Assembly: GCA_964370165.1 (NCBI GenBank)
Contig: CAYJIG010000027.1
Coordinates: 1-23,973 of the forward strand
Direction of reading: 5' to 3'
DNA from: JAAYCI01 sp964370165
Lineage (GTDB): Bacteria; Bacillota; Clostridia; Oscillospirales; Ruminococcaceae
DNA: 23,973 bases
The notes beneath the pieces are model-generated. The model ran no database searches. It saw only the letters and a program-made list of their open reading frames with translations, and was not told the origin of the DNA. Shown here one piece after another: positions 14,974-23,471 of the stretch (the first letter of the stretch is position 1; each line of letters begins with the position of its first letter). The position numbers and the translations under genes were made by a program.

Positions 14974-15687
14974 ATGAATTTTTTGATGGTTGTATTGGTG
15001 GTTTTTGGTGGGCTGACAATTGTAGGCGGCGGCTTGATATTTTACGTTTACACAAAAGCCAGAAGTGGGTTTAGGTCGGTTTTTGGTAATGCGTCTTTAG
15101 AAGATGTGATGGAACTGACAAAAGTTCAGGAAAGTGAAACGCCTAAGTCCATCAGTGGGATAGAAAGCCTTGTCAGAAAACGTATAGAGTCCGATTTTAA
15201 ATCCATGTCGATTGAAGAGCTGAAAAGCCAAAACCTAGACGAGATATACGCATATTACAACGCGATAGAAACAGGCGATGCTACACACTTTGAAAACAAC
15301 AAACATGTGAATGACACAATAGAAAAAATATCAAAAGAGTACCGAAAAAACGATATACATATATCAAAAGTGTATGTTCATCGGCATGCTATTAGCAACT
15401 ACAAAAAAGGCAATGACACGGCAAGTATTTCTATCCAAGCGGCGCTGGAGTATATGAAAACCGAAAATAGAAACAGCCAAAAAATTCAGGCAAGGGTGCA
15501 TACAGAGTGGATATATACCCTGGATGATGCAAACTTTGAGTTTGGTGCCACCGCTACCCTTAACTGTCCAAACTGTGCGGCGCCGGTGAAAAACACAAAA
15601 GATAAAGTGTGTTACTATTGCGGAAGTAACATCGAAATTGACTATACAAGAGCATGGAGGCTACATCGCATAAGTGAACATGTGTGA
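14974..15687 (+). CDS. Membrane-anchored zinc-ribbon protein, possibly Tim44-like
   Basis: A 237-residue protein with an N-terminal membrane helix (about 3-26). A helical stretch (40-120) is followed by an alpha/beta domain (about 125-195, VYVHRHAISNY through HTEWIYTLDDANFEFGATATL). A C-terminal zinc ribbon has Cys198, Cys201, Cys213 and Cys216 (CPNC, CYYC). The middle part resembles bacterial Tim44-like domains that often come with such ribbons, but this is from memory and not certain. No enzymatic residues are evident. GAGG lies 7 nt before the ATG. It is a single gene closed by a strong terminator. A scaffold or chaperone-like role at the membrane is possible but unproven. Confidence 0.7.
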   Translation: MNFLMVVLVVFGGLTIVGGGLIFYVYTKARSGFRSVFGNASLEDVMELTKVQESETPKSISGIESLVRKRIESDFKSMSIEELKSQNLDEIYAYYNAIETGDATHFENNKHVNDTIEKISKEYRKNDIHISKVYVHRHAISNYKKGNDTASISIQAALEYMKTENRNSQKIQARVHTEWIYTLDDANFEFGATATLNCPNCAAPVKNTKDKVCYYCGSNIEIDYTRAWRLHRISEHV

Positions 15688-15727
15688 AGATGCGAAGTTT
15701 GAAATCTAAATATAGCAGGTAAATATT

Positions 15728-15773
15728 AAAAGTGCTGAAATCACCATGTATAACGGGTGAAATCAGCACTTTT
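15728..15773. terminator. Terminator shared by the zinc-ribbon and GGDEF genes
   Basis: AAAAGTGCTGA (15728-15738) pairs with TCAGCACTTTT (15763-15773), and TCACC (15741-15745) pairs with GGTGA (15756-15760), separated by an AA/AA internal loop. T-tails exist in both directions, matching two convergent genes. Confidence 0.87.
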
Positions 15774-15789
15774 GATTATATAGATTTGA

Positions 15790-17715
15790 TTACTTTTTCT
15801 CGAAGTTTGAAGAAGATAAAAAGATGGAAATCATTTTGGTGGCATACTGAAGGGTGTTTATTTCTTTTTCGCTCCACACACGGTGGACTTTAGAGTCTTC
15901 AACCCCTAAAACAAGCCTGGTGTTTCGTTTGCCTTTTGTTTGCACAAGCAAAAATGAGGATGCAGGAGTGTTGTCTGCAAGCTCGTGCACCGCGTCTACG
16001 TTTGAATCTATGCCGCAATTGCTACACATAATGCCGGTTTTTTCAAGCTCGGCGAAAGCAATTTTAAGATCTTCTAAGGAAATATTTTGAAAATCATTTT
16101 TTCTGGATGTGGTAGTGCTGGATGTCCATTCATATGTAAGATCGAAGCCTTGGCCGTCGAACATTTGTGCAATATAGCACCTGTCGGCGTTCATGTGGCG
16201 ACCCATCATTGAAAGAACAGTGTTCATGGATTTGTCGGTGTTTTCGGCTTCGTACATCAAATCAAACGTAGAAGACACTACATCTAAATCAAAGTATGAA
16301 TGTGCCAGCTTGTTTGCGTTATCCACAACAGTGAGCAATTTTGTGTTGGAGTCGGACAACTCGTTTGTATAAATGGTGTAGCGGTCTTTACCGGCCATTT
16401 TAGAGCCGTAAAGAGCCTTGTCGGCACATTTGTAAAGCTCTTCGTAGGTGGTGGCGTGGTTTGGATACAGCGCAACACCGATACTTCCTGAGATTTTATA
16501 GTCGTTATTTTCGCCGGAATAAGTGGTTTTGAAAGCGTTTGCAATGGCGGCTGCTTTGCTTTTTATCACGTCGGGATCAGACAAGTTTTTCACAAACACC
16601 AAAAATTCGTCGCCACCAATGCGGCCAATAATATCCCCGCCACGGAAATTTGTTTGCAAATTTTTGGCAATGTCGCTAAGGGTGATGTCGCCAAAATAAT
16701 GGCCCAACTCATCGTTTACCGACTTGAAGTCATCCACATCGATAAGAAATAGGGCATGTGAAGAGTCCGGTAAAGTATCGATGATATCTTTAACTACATT
16801 TTCGGTAGTTACCTTGTTTAAACAATTGGTGAGCAAATCGGTTTTTGAAAGTACCTCAAGCTTCTTTTGCTTGTCGATATCAAATGTTTTACCAACGGAA
16901 AACAGGGGGCTTCCATTGCTATTATACACTGTTTTGTATATGATTTTATAATATTTTGAAATGCCTTTTTGAGAAAAAAAGCGAACTTCTATAGGCTCTA
17001 CCACACCTTTTTTTAAGTTCCTGTTGAAATATAAAAATGTGTTAAGGTCGTCGGGATGAACCATGCCACCGTCCACAACGTAGGATGGAAATGGTTGCTT
17101 TTCGGCAGAAAGGCCCAGTATCTCTCTTCCCTTGCCAAAAAACTGGATGGTGGACATGTTGACATCGTATATCCAAAACCATTCCTCGGTAAGCTCGGCA
17201 ACAGTGTTGAAAAGAGCTCTGTATGTTATTTGCTTGTTATAATAATCGTCTGATATAGTGTTTTCTTCATACCCGGCAAGCTGAGAACGCAAATCATGCA
17301 TGGTGCTGACAAGCAGCTCGTCGCCGTTTTCATCTTTGGTGTTCATGCGATAAATGGTGATATAAAGCGGAAGCTCCTCGCCCTCGGCGTCGATATCCAG
17401 CCAATTAAACTGGTTTTCACCTTTTTCAAGCGCTGTCAAAACATGCTCGGAAAAAGCCATCAACGAATCTCTTCCGTCCGGCTGACATTTTGGCACAAGC
17501 TTGTAAAAGTTATCAATAAAACTTTGTTTTGAGTCTACGCCGTATAAATCAACAGTGTATGCATTACAATATAAACTCTCGGCTTTTTCGTTCAGTACAT
17601 TGATGCAAACAGGAACATTATCGAGTAGGGAAAAAAGCTGCTCGATAGTGAATGTAGCGCCTTTGTTGTTAGAATGGGAAATGCCTGCATTAGATGTGCT
17701 GTTATCTTGGCTCAT
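15790..17715 (-). CDS. PAS-PAS-GGDEF-GAF diguanylate cyclase
   Basis: A 641-residue cytosolic signalling enzyme expected to make cyclic di-GMP from two GTP. Two PAS-like sensor regions (about 25-145 and 165-285) precede a complete GGDEF domain (290-450). The catalytic GGDEF motif is intact (367-371), as are the metal-binding IDVDDFKSVND (325-335) and an RxxD inhibitory site (RGGD, 358-361) five residues before GGDEF. Thus it looks active and feedback-inhibited. A further region of about 150 residues (480-635) looks GAF-like and contains a CSNC pair; placing GAF after GGDEF is less common. There is no membrane helix, so it senses something inside the cell. The ATG has a weak AGGA about 9 nt upstream. 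It points away from the pilus operon 520 nt to the right. Confidence 0.9.
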   Translation of the reverse strand: MSQDNSTSNAGISHSNNKGATFTIEQLFSLLDNVPVCINVLNEKAESLYCNAYTVDLYGVDSKQSFIDNFYKLVPKCQPDGRDSLMAFSEHVLTALEKGENQFNWLDIDAEGEELPLYITIYRMNTKDENGDELLVSTMHDLRSQLAGYEENTISDDYYNKQITYRALFNTVAELTEEWFWIYDVNMSTIQFFGKGREILGLSAEKQPFPSYVVDGGMVHPDDLNTFLYFNRNLKKGVVEPIEVRFFSQKGISKYYKIIYKTVYNSNGSPLFSVGKTFDIDKQKKLEVLSKTDLLTNCLNKVTTENVVKDIIDTLPDSSHALFLIDVDDFKSVNDELGHYFGDITLSDIAKNLQTNFRGGDIIGRIGGDEFLVFVKNLSDPDVIKSKAAAIANAFKTTYSGENNDYKISGSIGVALYPNHATTYEELYKCADKALYGSKMAGKDRYTIYTNELSDSNTKLLTVVDNANKLAHSYFDLDVVSSTFDLMYEAENTDKSMNTVLSMMGRHMNADRCYIAQMFDGQGFDLTYEWTSSTTTSRKNDFQNISLEDLKIAFAELEKTGIMCSNCGIDSNVDAVHELADNTPASSFLLVQTKGKRNTRLVLGVEDSKVHRVWSEKEINTLQYATKMISIFLSSSNFEKK

Positions 17716-18072
17716 AATAAAATTTCCTATCTATTATAGGTGTGTGTGCGAGCGGAAAATGGATTTTAATACAGTTAATGTATATATTTTATCATATTTA
17801 TAAGATATTTCAAGTTGCTTTACTTTAAAATGTTGGATTTTTCAAATGAGAATACTTTTTAATGTGTGTAATAAACGGCGAATTGTCGATAATATATAAA
17901 ATATTTTATATAAAAACTTTAGCTAATGGTCAGATTATGCATTTGTCAAGTGAAAAATGTGACTAGAAGTGTGGCAATTCTGCAACAATGTTAATAAAAT
18001 GTACATAAATCAAGGGAAAAATCAATGAAAATGACAAAAATAACAAAAGCGAAAGAAAAACAGAAGTAAAAG
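17716..18072. other. AT-rich intergenic region between the GGDEF gene and the pilus promoter
   Basis: No gene is supported. A TATAAT on the minus strand (about 17734-17739) lies only about 20 nt before the GGDEF start and lacks a good -35, so the GGDEF promoter is unresolved. The rest is A/T-rich with short repeats of TATAAAATATTTTATATA type (about 17895-17915), which may bend DNA or bind a regulator. Confidence 0.45.
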
Positions 18073-18101
18073 TTGAAAACAAAGCACAATAGTGGTACAA
18101 T
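18073..18101 (+). promoter_or_regulatory. Promoter of the type IV pilus operon
   Basis: TTGAAA (18073-18078), a 17-nt spacer and TACAAT (18096-18101). The predicted start near 18108 leaves a leader of about 130 nt before pilC. Confidence 0.7.
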
Positions 18102-18107
18102 ATGTAT

Positions 18108-18237
18108 GTGTATAAACACGTCCGTGGCTTGTACGATATAGTGTGATAGCTTAGCTGCGATCACTATATGGTGTTTTTTTGGCGAAAATGTATAAAAGTA
18201 TAATTCTTAAATTGCATATAGCAAAGAGGAGGTTGGG
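18108..18237 (+). promoter_or_regulatory. Pilus operon leader with a terminator-like hairpin (possible attenuator)
   Basis: ATATAGTG (18136-18143) pairs with CACTATAT (18162-18169), and GGTG plus seven T (18174-18180) follow. This looks like an intrinsic terminator placed between the promoter and the first gene. A short CACG-TC-CGTG hairpin (about 18117-18126) precedes it. The arrangement is that of an attenuator or of a short independent RNA. The part before the hairpin is under 30 nt, too short for a c-di-GMP riboswitch aptamer. Confidence 0.5.
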
Positions 18238-19443
18238 GTGCAGTACTATTCTTATGTGGCCCGAAATGCTGATGGTGAAGTTGTAAAAGGTGTTATAGAA
18301 GCCGCCAATCTCAGCGAATTCTTTCGAATTATTGATGACCGTGGCTTGACATGCATTGATTACACAGTGTCAGAAAGCCAGGGTCAGGAAAATGTAAAAA
18401 CCATTGCGAAACTTAAAAATAAAGAACTTATTTTGTTTTGTAAAAAAATGGGCACAATGATTGGCGCAGGCATGAGTATCACAAACAGCTTGGATATCAT
18501 GATTGACGCCTCTACAAACAAAAAATATTCTGAAATTTATCGGAATATTTATGAAGCTGTGCGCGGAGGTACATCTTTGTCGCAGGCGATGACTGCGCAA
18601 GGTCAAGCGTTCCCGACGCTACTGTGCTACATGGTAGAGAGCGGCGAGGAAAGTGGTAACATAGAGGGTATATTCCTTCGTATGTCTACTTATTATGACA
18701 AGCAGCTGAAAATGACACGTAAGGTGAACAGCGCCTCGGCGTATCCGAAACTTTTGGGTTTTGTGTCTGTGTGTGTTATCATCGCGCTTTTTGGCTTTGT
18801 GTTGCCTGATTTGTTTGTAATGTTTGATGGAATGGAAATACCTCCATTGACAAGCTTCATGATAGGCTTTTCTGATTTTGTGACAAACTTCTGGCCGGTT
18901 ATCATATTCGGGCTTGTTATAGGATATGTATTGGTTTCGGCGCTGTTTAGGATTCGTGGAGTTAGGCGTGTGGTGGATGAAATAAAGCTGAAGGTGCCCA
19001 TGATTGGCAAGCTGGTGAACATGATTTATTCCGGCCGTTTCAGCTCCACTTTGGCCATGCTTTACGCGTCGGGCTTACCACTGCTTGAAACATTGAGGCT
19101 TTCCAGCAACGTTATAGGTAACTTGTATGTTGAAGAAAAGCTGGAAGGCGCCTCGGACGCAGTGGGCTCCGGTACAGCTCTTTCGGAAGCTATTGAAGAG
19201 CTGAACGTGTTTGACAGAATGCTGCCAAACATGATTGCAATAGGTGAAGAGACGGGTGACCTTGACGGAATGCTGAACACAACGGCAGAGTATTATGAAG
19301 GTGAATCCGACACCGCGATAGAGGCGTTGCTTGCGATTTTAGGTCCGGTATTGTTGATTTTCTTAGCTATCATTGTGGCACTGATACTCATATCAGTACT
19401 TGTACCAATATACAACGGTTATGATACAATTGCTGCAGGATAA
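18238..19443 (+). CDS. pilC: Type IV pilus inner-membrane platform protein PilC (GspF family)
   Basis: A 401-residue integral membrane protein that forms the platform on which the PilB/PilT motors act. It has two repeated cytoplasmic GspF domains (about 65-190 and 265-390) with the phrases GTMIGAGMSI, VRGGTSLSQAM and ESGEESGNIEGIF, and in the second half ASGLPLLETLRLSSNV and IGEETGDLDGML. Membrane segments follow at about 180, 220 and 375. The N-terminal YYSYVARNADGEVVKG is typical of the family. The start is a GTG at 18238 with AGGAGG (18227-18232) 5 nt upstream. It is the first gene of the operon. Confidence 0.93.
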   Translation: MQYYSYVARNADGEVVKGVIEAANLSEFFRIIDDRGLTCIDYTVSESQGQENVKTIAKLKNKELILFCKKMGTMIGAGMSITNSLDIMIDASTNKKYSEIYRNIYEAVRGGTSLSQAMTAQGQAFPTLLCYMVESGEESGNIEGIFLRMSTYYDKQLKMTRKVNSASAYPKLLGFVSVCVIIALFGFVLPDLFVMFDGMEIPPLTSFMIGFSDFVTNFWPVIIFGLVIGYVLVSALFRIRGVRRVVDEIKLKVPMIGKLVNMIYSGRFSSTLAMLYASGLPLLETLRLSSNVIGNLYVEEKLEGASDAVGSGTALSEAIEELNVFDRMLPNMIAIGEETGDLDGMLNTTAEYYEGESDTAIEALLAILGPVLLIFLAIIVALILISVLVPIYNGYDTIAAG

Positions 19444-19470
19444 ATAATAAAGATAAGGTAGGGGCAAGTT

Positions 19471-20907
19471 TTGATTTGTATAGATTTTTCCGGGGATTAC
19501 ATTGATATTATAGTTGCCGCCGGCACAAGAGATAAAGTGGCGGTGAAATCTGAGTTTTCATTTAATGCACCGACCGGAGCATTGAATGCTACCGGCGATG
19601 TGGATTTTGCGGTGCTTGAAGAGTTTTTGCAACCTGTGCTTGCGCAAATTTCAGAAAAGAGAGTGGTTATGTCATTCTCTTATTTGCCGACCATTTATTC
19701 GGTGCTGAATTTGCATAAAGAGCGCAATCAAGCTCAGCAAAGAATGGCTGTTGAATCGCAGGTTTTTGCAAATATTTCACCTGATGATTATTATGTGGAT
19801 TATTTTGCCACCAGCAACAAAGGAGCCAATGACGGCAAGCTGACATATGCCACATATGCCATGCCGAAAGCTGTTGTAGACGGCAGCTTAGCGATGCTTA
19901 AAAACATGGGAAAAACACCTGTTGCGCTTGTTCCGTCTCAGTTTGCGGCCGAGTGTTTTATCGGGCATTATTTTGCAAACGAAACAGTTGCGCTGGCAAA
20001 GCTTGGAAGCAAGAACATCACGCTACATTTGTTGAACCCGCCAGACAACATGATAACAAGGGACGTGGTTATCGAGTCTGCCGCAGGAACCTCTCTTGAT
20101 GTTCTTGCAAATATCGGCTCTGCAAATACTCCGGAAACTGTGTTCGTTCAAAACATTGAAAAGCTTAACTCATACCAAAACATAAAATTCCCCGGACAGC
20201 CAATTGAAAAAGTGTTGGTTTACGGAAACAGCGCTCGTGAAGAACTGGTGTCGCTGGTAAATAACTCTGTGGGTCTTCCTTCGTCGCTACTTTCTTATTC
20301 CAGCGACGGGTTGTCGATATCTTCCCCGGTATACACACTGGGCGGATATCTGTCGACAGGCAGACAAAGCGTTAACTTCTTTAATGCTATAAACAATAAA
20401 AAACTTACCGAGAAATCTGCATCTAAAAAAGTGAATGTTCCGCTATTGGTGGCATCCATAGTGCTGGTGCTGAACATAGCCGCAGTCTCGGCGCTGGTTT
20501 TCATCAACATGCAAGCAGCAGGTGCAGTGACTGCCTTGGAAGACGAGCTTAACTCACCCGAGACGATTGAGCTAATCGAGCAATACGGCACACTTAGGAT
20601 AGACTATGTGTCCAAGCTGAAAGGCGAAGCGGCCCTTACAGAGCTGGAAGCTGACATAGAGAGCATGGGCGAGTTTAGCAGAGATATTTTAAACAGAAGT
20701 GTCGCGGCGTCTCCGGATAGTGTGACTGTTGTTTCTGTAGCTTACTCAAACAACATATACAATCTTGTGTGTACCGGCCAAACAGAACAGCAAGCATCTG
20801 ACTATGTGAAGCTACTGACAGACATGGACTTGTTTAGCAGTGTTAGCTATTACGGATATAGTGAATCCGACCAAGAAGTTACATTTACCGTAACAGGCCA
20901 AATGTAA
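19471..20907 (+). CDS. PilM-PilN fusion protein of the type IV pilus alignment complex
   Basis: A 478-residue protein that appears to join two usually separate pilus proteins. Residues 1-290 have the layout of actin-like PilM, with the first phosphate-loop strand ICIDFSGDYIDI and a late VLVYGNSAREEL. These ATP-site loops look degenerate. Residues 298-310 (RQSVNFFNAINNK) resemble the INLLP segment at the PilN N-terminus that binds PilM. A membrane helix (322-346) and a PilN-like extracytoplasmic coiled-coil plus ferredoxin-like domain (350-478) follow. The next gene is pilO, PilN's partner, and no separate pilN is present. The start is a TTG at 19471 with AGGTAGGGG just upstream, and it begins 27 nt after pilC. 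A distant stand-alone membrane protein is possible, but order and topology favour the fusion. Confidence 0.78.
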   Translation: MICIDFSGDYIDIIVAAGTRDKVAVKSEFSFNAPTGALNATGDVDFAVLEEFLQPVLAQISEKRVVMSFSYLPTIYSVLNLHKERNQAQQRMAVESQVFANISPDDYYVDYFATSNKGANDGKLTYATYAMPKAVVDGSLAMLKNMGKTPVALVPSQFAAECFIGHYFANETVALAKLGSKNITLHLLNPPDNMITRDVVIESAAGTSLDVLANIGSANTPETVFVQNIEKLNSYQNIKFPGQPIEKVLVYGNSAREELVSLVNNSVGLPSSLLSYSSDGLSISSPVYTLGGYLSTGRQSVNFFNAINNKKLTEKSASKKVNVPLLVASIVLVLNIAAVSALVFINMQAAGAVTALEDELNSPETIELIEQYGTLRIDYVSKLKGEAALTELEADIESMGEFSRDILNRSVAASPDSVTVVSVAYSNNIYNLVCTGQTEQQASDYVKLLTDMDLFSSVSYYGYSESDQEVTFTVTGQM

Positions 20908-20978
20908 CAAGTATGTGAAAGATATCATAGTTCACAAATAATAATCACAAATATATCCGGAAAGGAACATACATAATA

Positions 20979-21683
20979 ATGAACAAACAAACACAGGCTG
21001 TCCTGACAGTTACAGTAGCGATTTTGATTTTGTTTCTTCTGAACTATCTTGTCACTATACCTACAATAGAAAGCTATGGCGAAAACCTGGAAAGCGCCGA
21101 GGCTTTGCAAGGTGAGTTGCTTACATTGGAGCAAAATATTGCCCAGGGTGCAGAGCTTGAGGGTGCTATTGCCGAAATGGACGGCAGAGTTATTGACGTT
21201 GGCTTGCAGGAGTATCGTGACGAAAACTACAGCATCCACAACTTTTTTGTAGATACTGCGCAAGGTTTTGGCTTAGAGGTAAACTCTTTAACCATCGGCA
21301 CTATGAGCCCGGTTGATACTACGGTTTCGGAAGCTGCGCTGGCTACTATAGCTCAAGATCCGTTGGTAGTAGGCCAAATGGCGCAAGAAGAGATAAGCAC
21401 TATTCCAAGTTATTACGAGGTTATAAACCAAACTACGTCCATGAACGTGACCGGAGACATCCAAACTATTTTGGACTTCACAGACGCTCTTGCGGCAGAA
21501 GATATTTATATACTTCTTCCGGCGTTGACTTTGTCTAACTTTATTGATAATACTGAAGAAGTGACGCTTTCACTACAGTTTATACAATATTCTTACAGAG
21601 TGGCTGAAGTAACGGCGTCTACAGAGATGGTAGATGGAGAGATGGTAGAGGTCGAAAACCCTGAAGATGTAGAAATTTTCTAA
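20979..21683 (+). CDS. PilO-like type IV pilus alignment protein
   Basis: A 234-residue protein with one N-terminal membrane helix (about 7-28), a coiled coil (about 33-70) and an extracytoplasmic domain ending in an acidic tail. The pattern TTSMNVTGDIQTILDFTDAL followed by a beta strand is typical of the PilO/GspM ferredoxin-like fold. It would dimerise with the PilN-like half of the upstream protein and link the motor platform to the pilus. Sequence similarity in this family is low, so the call rests on topology and position between pilM-N and pilB. Confidence 0.78.
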   Translation: MNKQTQAVLTVTVAILILFLLNYLVTIPTIESYGENLESAEALQGELLTLEQNIAQGAELEGAIAEMDGRVIDVGLQEYRDENYSIHNFFVDTAQGFGLEVNSLTIGTMSPVDTTVSEAALATIAQDPLVVGQMAQEEISTIPSYYEVINQTTSMNVTGDIQTILDFTDALAAEDIYILLPALTLSNFIDNTEEVTLSLQFIQYSYRVAEVTASTEMVDGEMVEVENPEDVEIF

Positions 21684-21731
21684 TCGGCATATTGCTGACA
21701 TATGAAGTATAGAAAGGATTAGGCAATCAAC

Positions 21732-23438
21732 ATGGCAGTAAAAAAACGTTTGGGAGATATGCTGGTTGAGGGTGGTTTGATTACAGAAAATCAACTTCAA
21801 AGTGCATTGGCCTATCAAAAAAGTTCAGGCGGTAAAAAGCTTGGCGATATCTTGGTTGATAACGGAGTTGTTTCGGAAGACGCCGTTTTGCGTGTGCTGA
21901 AAAATGCACTGCATATCGATTATGTTTCTCTTGCCGACACTATTATCCCACAAAGTACATTTTCTGTACTTCCGATGGATGTCGCCAAGGAATATAATGT
22001 AATACCTTATCGCGTTAACGGAAACGAGCTGATACTTGCCACATCTGACCCACTTGACTATGACATGCTTGGCATGGTGGGTACAGCAACAGGTAAGATA
22101 ATCACACCTTGTCTTGCAACAAAAAGTGATATAGCAGGAAGTATTATCAGGCACTATGAGCGCAACCGTATTGGTTCTTCCGCTGAGACGCTGAACTCGA
22201 CAAGTTCTGTTGTGGACGAGGCAGAACTGCTTGAAATGAATGAGCTGGAGGCGATGGAAAATCGTCTTGGCAATGCGCCTGTCGTTCAGTTTGTAAACAA
22301 CATGATAATACAAGCGCACAACAGTAACACAAGTGATATTCATATCGAGCCGACTGCCGAGGATGTTAGAATCCGTTTCCGTGTGGACGGTATTCTCTCA
22401 GAGATAGTGCGCATGAATATCCGCACATTACCCGGCATCGTTACCCGTGTGAAAATCATGGCTGAGATGGACATCGCAGAAAAACGTATCCCGCTTGACG
22501 GACGTTTCTCGATGGAAATTGGCGGGCATGAGATATCCGCTCGTGTGGCCAGTATGCCCACCGTATTCGGCGAGAAGATTGTTATTCGTTTGCTTGCAGA
22601 CAGCAGCCTTGGCGTTCAGCGCCTTGAAGAGCTTGGCTTTACAGACAGAGACGCAAAAGTTTTGCGTAAGGCGATATCCTTGCCTAACGGTCTGGTTCTT
22701 ATGACAGGACCTACAGGTAGTGGTAAAACCACAACACTGTATTCTCTTTTGGCCGAGCTGTCACATGTTAGCACAAACGTTTTGACTGTTGAAGACCCCG
22801 TGGAAAAATATGTTGAGGGTGTAAACCAAACACAGGTTAACAATCGTGCAGGCCTTACATTTGCCAGCGGTCTTCGTGCGATTTTGCGTCAGGACCCGGA
22901 TAAGATAATGATAGGCGAGATTCGTGATACAGAAACTGCCGATATCGCCGCTCGTGCCGCTATCACAGGTCACCTTGTTTTGGCGTCTATGCATACAAAC
23001 AGCGCAGCTTCGGCATTTATGCGTATCGTTGACATGGGTGTTGAGCCATATGTTGCGGCATCTTCCATTGTTGCCACTGCATCTCAACGTCTTGTGAGAA
23101 ACTTGTGCCCGCATTGTAAGCAAGAATATGCCCCTAACGAAGTGGAAAGAGCGTTCTTGTCAAGATACGGCTCAAAAGCCGACAAGCTATATCGCAGCCC
23201 CGGCTGTGCAAGGTGTGACGGTCTTGGCCATCTTGGTCGTCGTGCTGTTTGTGAGATTATCGCCACAGACCAAACCATCAGAAACATGATAGTAACACAA
23301 AGGAACACCGCCGATATAACAAACTATCTGCGCGAAACAAGAAACCAAAAGTTCTTTATCGACGAAGCGGTAGACCTCGTAGAAAATGGCGTTATATCGA
23401 TTAAAGAAGCAATGATTTTGAGCGAAAATATTGACTAA
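21732..23438 (+). CDS. pilB: Type IV pilus assembly ATPase PilB with an MshEN-type N-terminus
   Basis: A 568-residue hexameric ATPase that drives pilus extension. Walker A is GPTGSGKTTT (326-335), Walker B IMIGEIRD (392-399), with the His box LVLASMHTNSA and the zinc tetracysteine CPHC...CARC (459, 462, 492, 495). The N-terminus holds two RLGxxL-type repeats. The first (RLGDMLVEGGLITENQ to Gln29) matches the MshEN c-di-GMP motif well. The second (KLGDILVDNGVVSED to Ala59) lacks the final Gln, and the spacer is six residues where five is usual. Binding of c-di-GMP is therefore likely but not certain. A second N-terminal subdomain (60-145) leads to the ATPase core. It lies 48 nt after pilO. Confidence 0.95.
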   Translation: MAVKKRLGDMLVEGGLITENQLQSALAYQKSSGGKKLGDILVDNGVVSEDAVLRVLKNALHIDYVSLADTIIPQSTFSVLPMDVAKEYNVIPYRVNGNELILATSDPLDYDMLGMVGTATGKIITPCLATKSDIAGSIIRHYERNRIGSSAETLNSTSSVVDEAELLEMNELEAMENRLGNAPVVQFVNNMIIQAHNSNTSDIHIEPTAEDVRIRFRVDGILSEIVRMNIRTLPGIVTRVKIMAEMDIAEKRIPLDGRFSMEIGGHEISARVASMPTVFGEKIVIRLLADSSLGVQRLEELGFTDRDAKVLRKAISLPNGLVLMTGPTGSGKTTTLYSLLAELSHVSTNVLTVEDPVEKYVEGVNQTQVNNRAGLTFASGLRAILRQDPDKIMIGEIRDTETADIAARAAITGHLVLASMHTNSAASAFMRIVDMGVEPYVAASSIVATASQRLVRNLCPHCKQEYAPNEVERAFLSRYGSKADKLYRSPGCARCDGLGHLGRRAVCEIIATDQTIRNMIVTQRNTADITNYLRETRNQKFFIDEAVDLVENGVISIKEAMILSENID

Positions 23439-23471
23439 GGTATAGTTCCCAATACAAAGGAGGCTTCTCCG

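Noticed and set aside
17716..18072. Short open frames in the AT-rich intergenic region as genes
   Set aside because: They lack ribosome binding sites, are A/T-driven, and show no hydrophobic or domain pattern.
18108..18180. c-di-GMP riboswitch before the pilus operon
   Set aside because: Fewer than 30 nt precede the terminator-like stem and the conserved GEMM core is absent.
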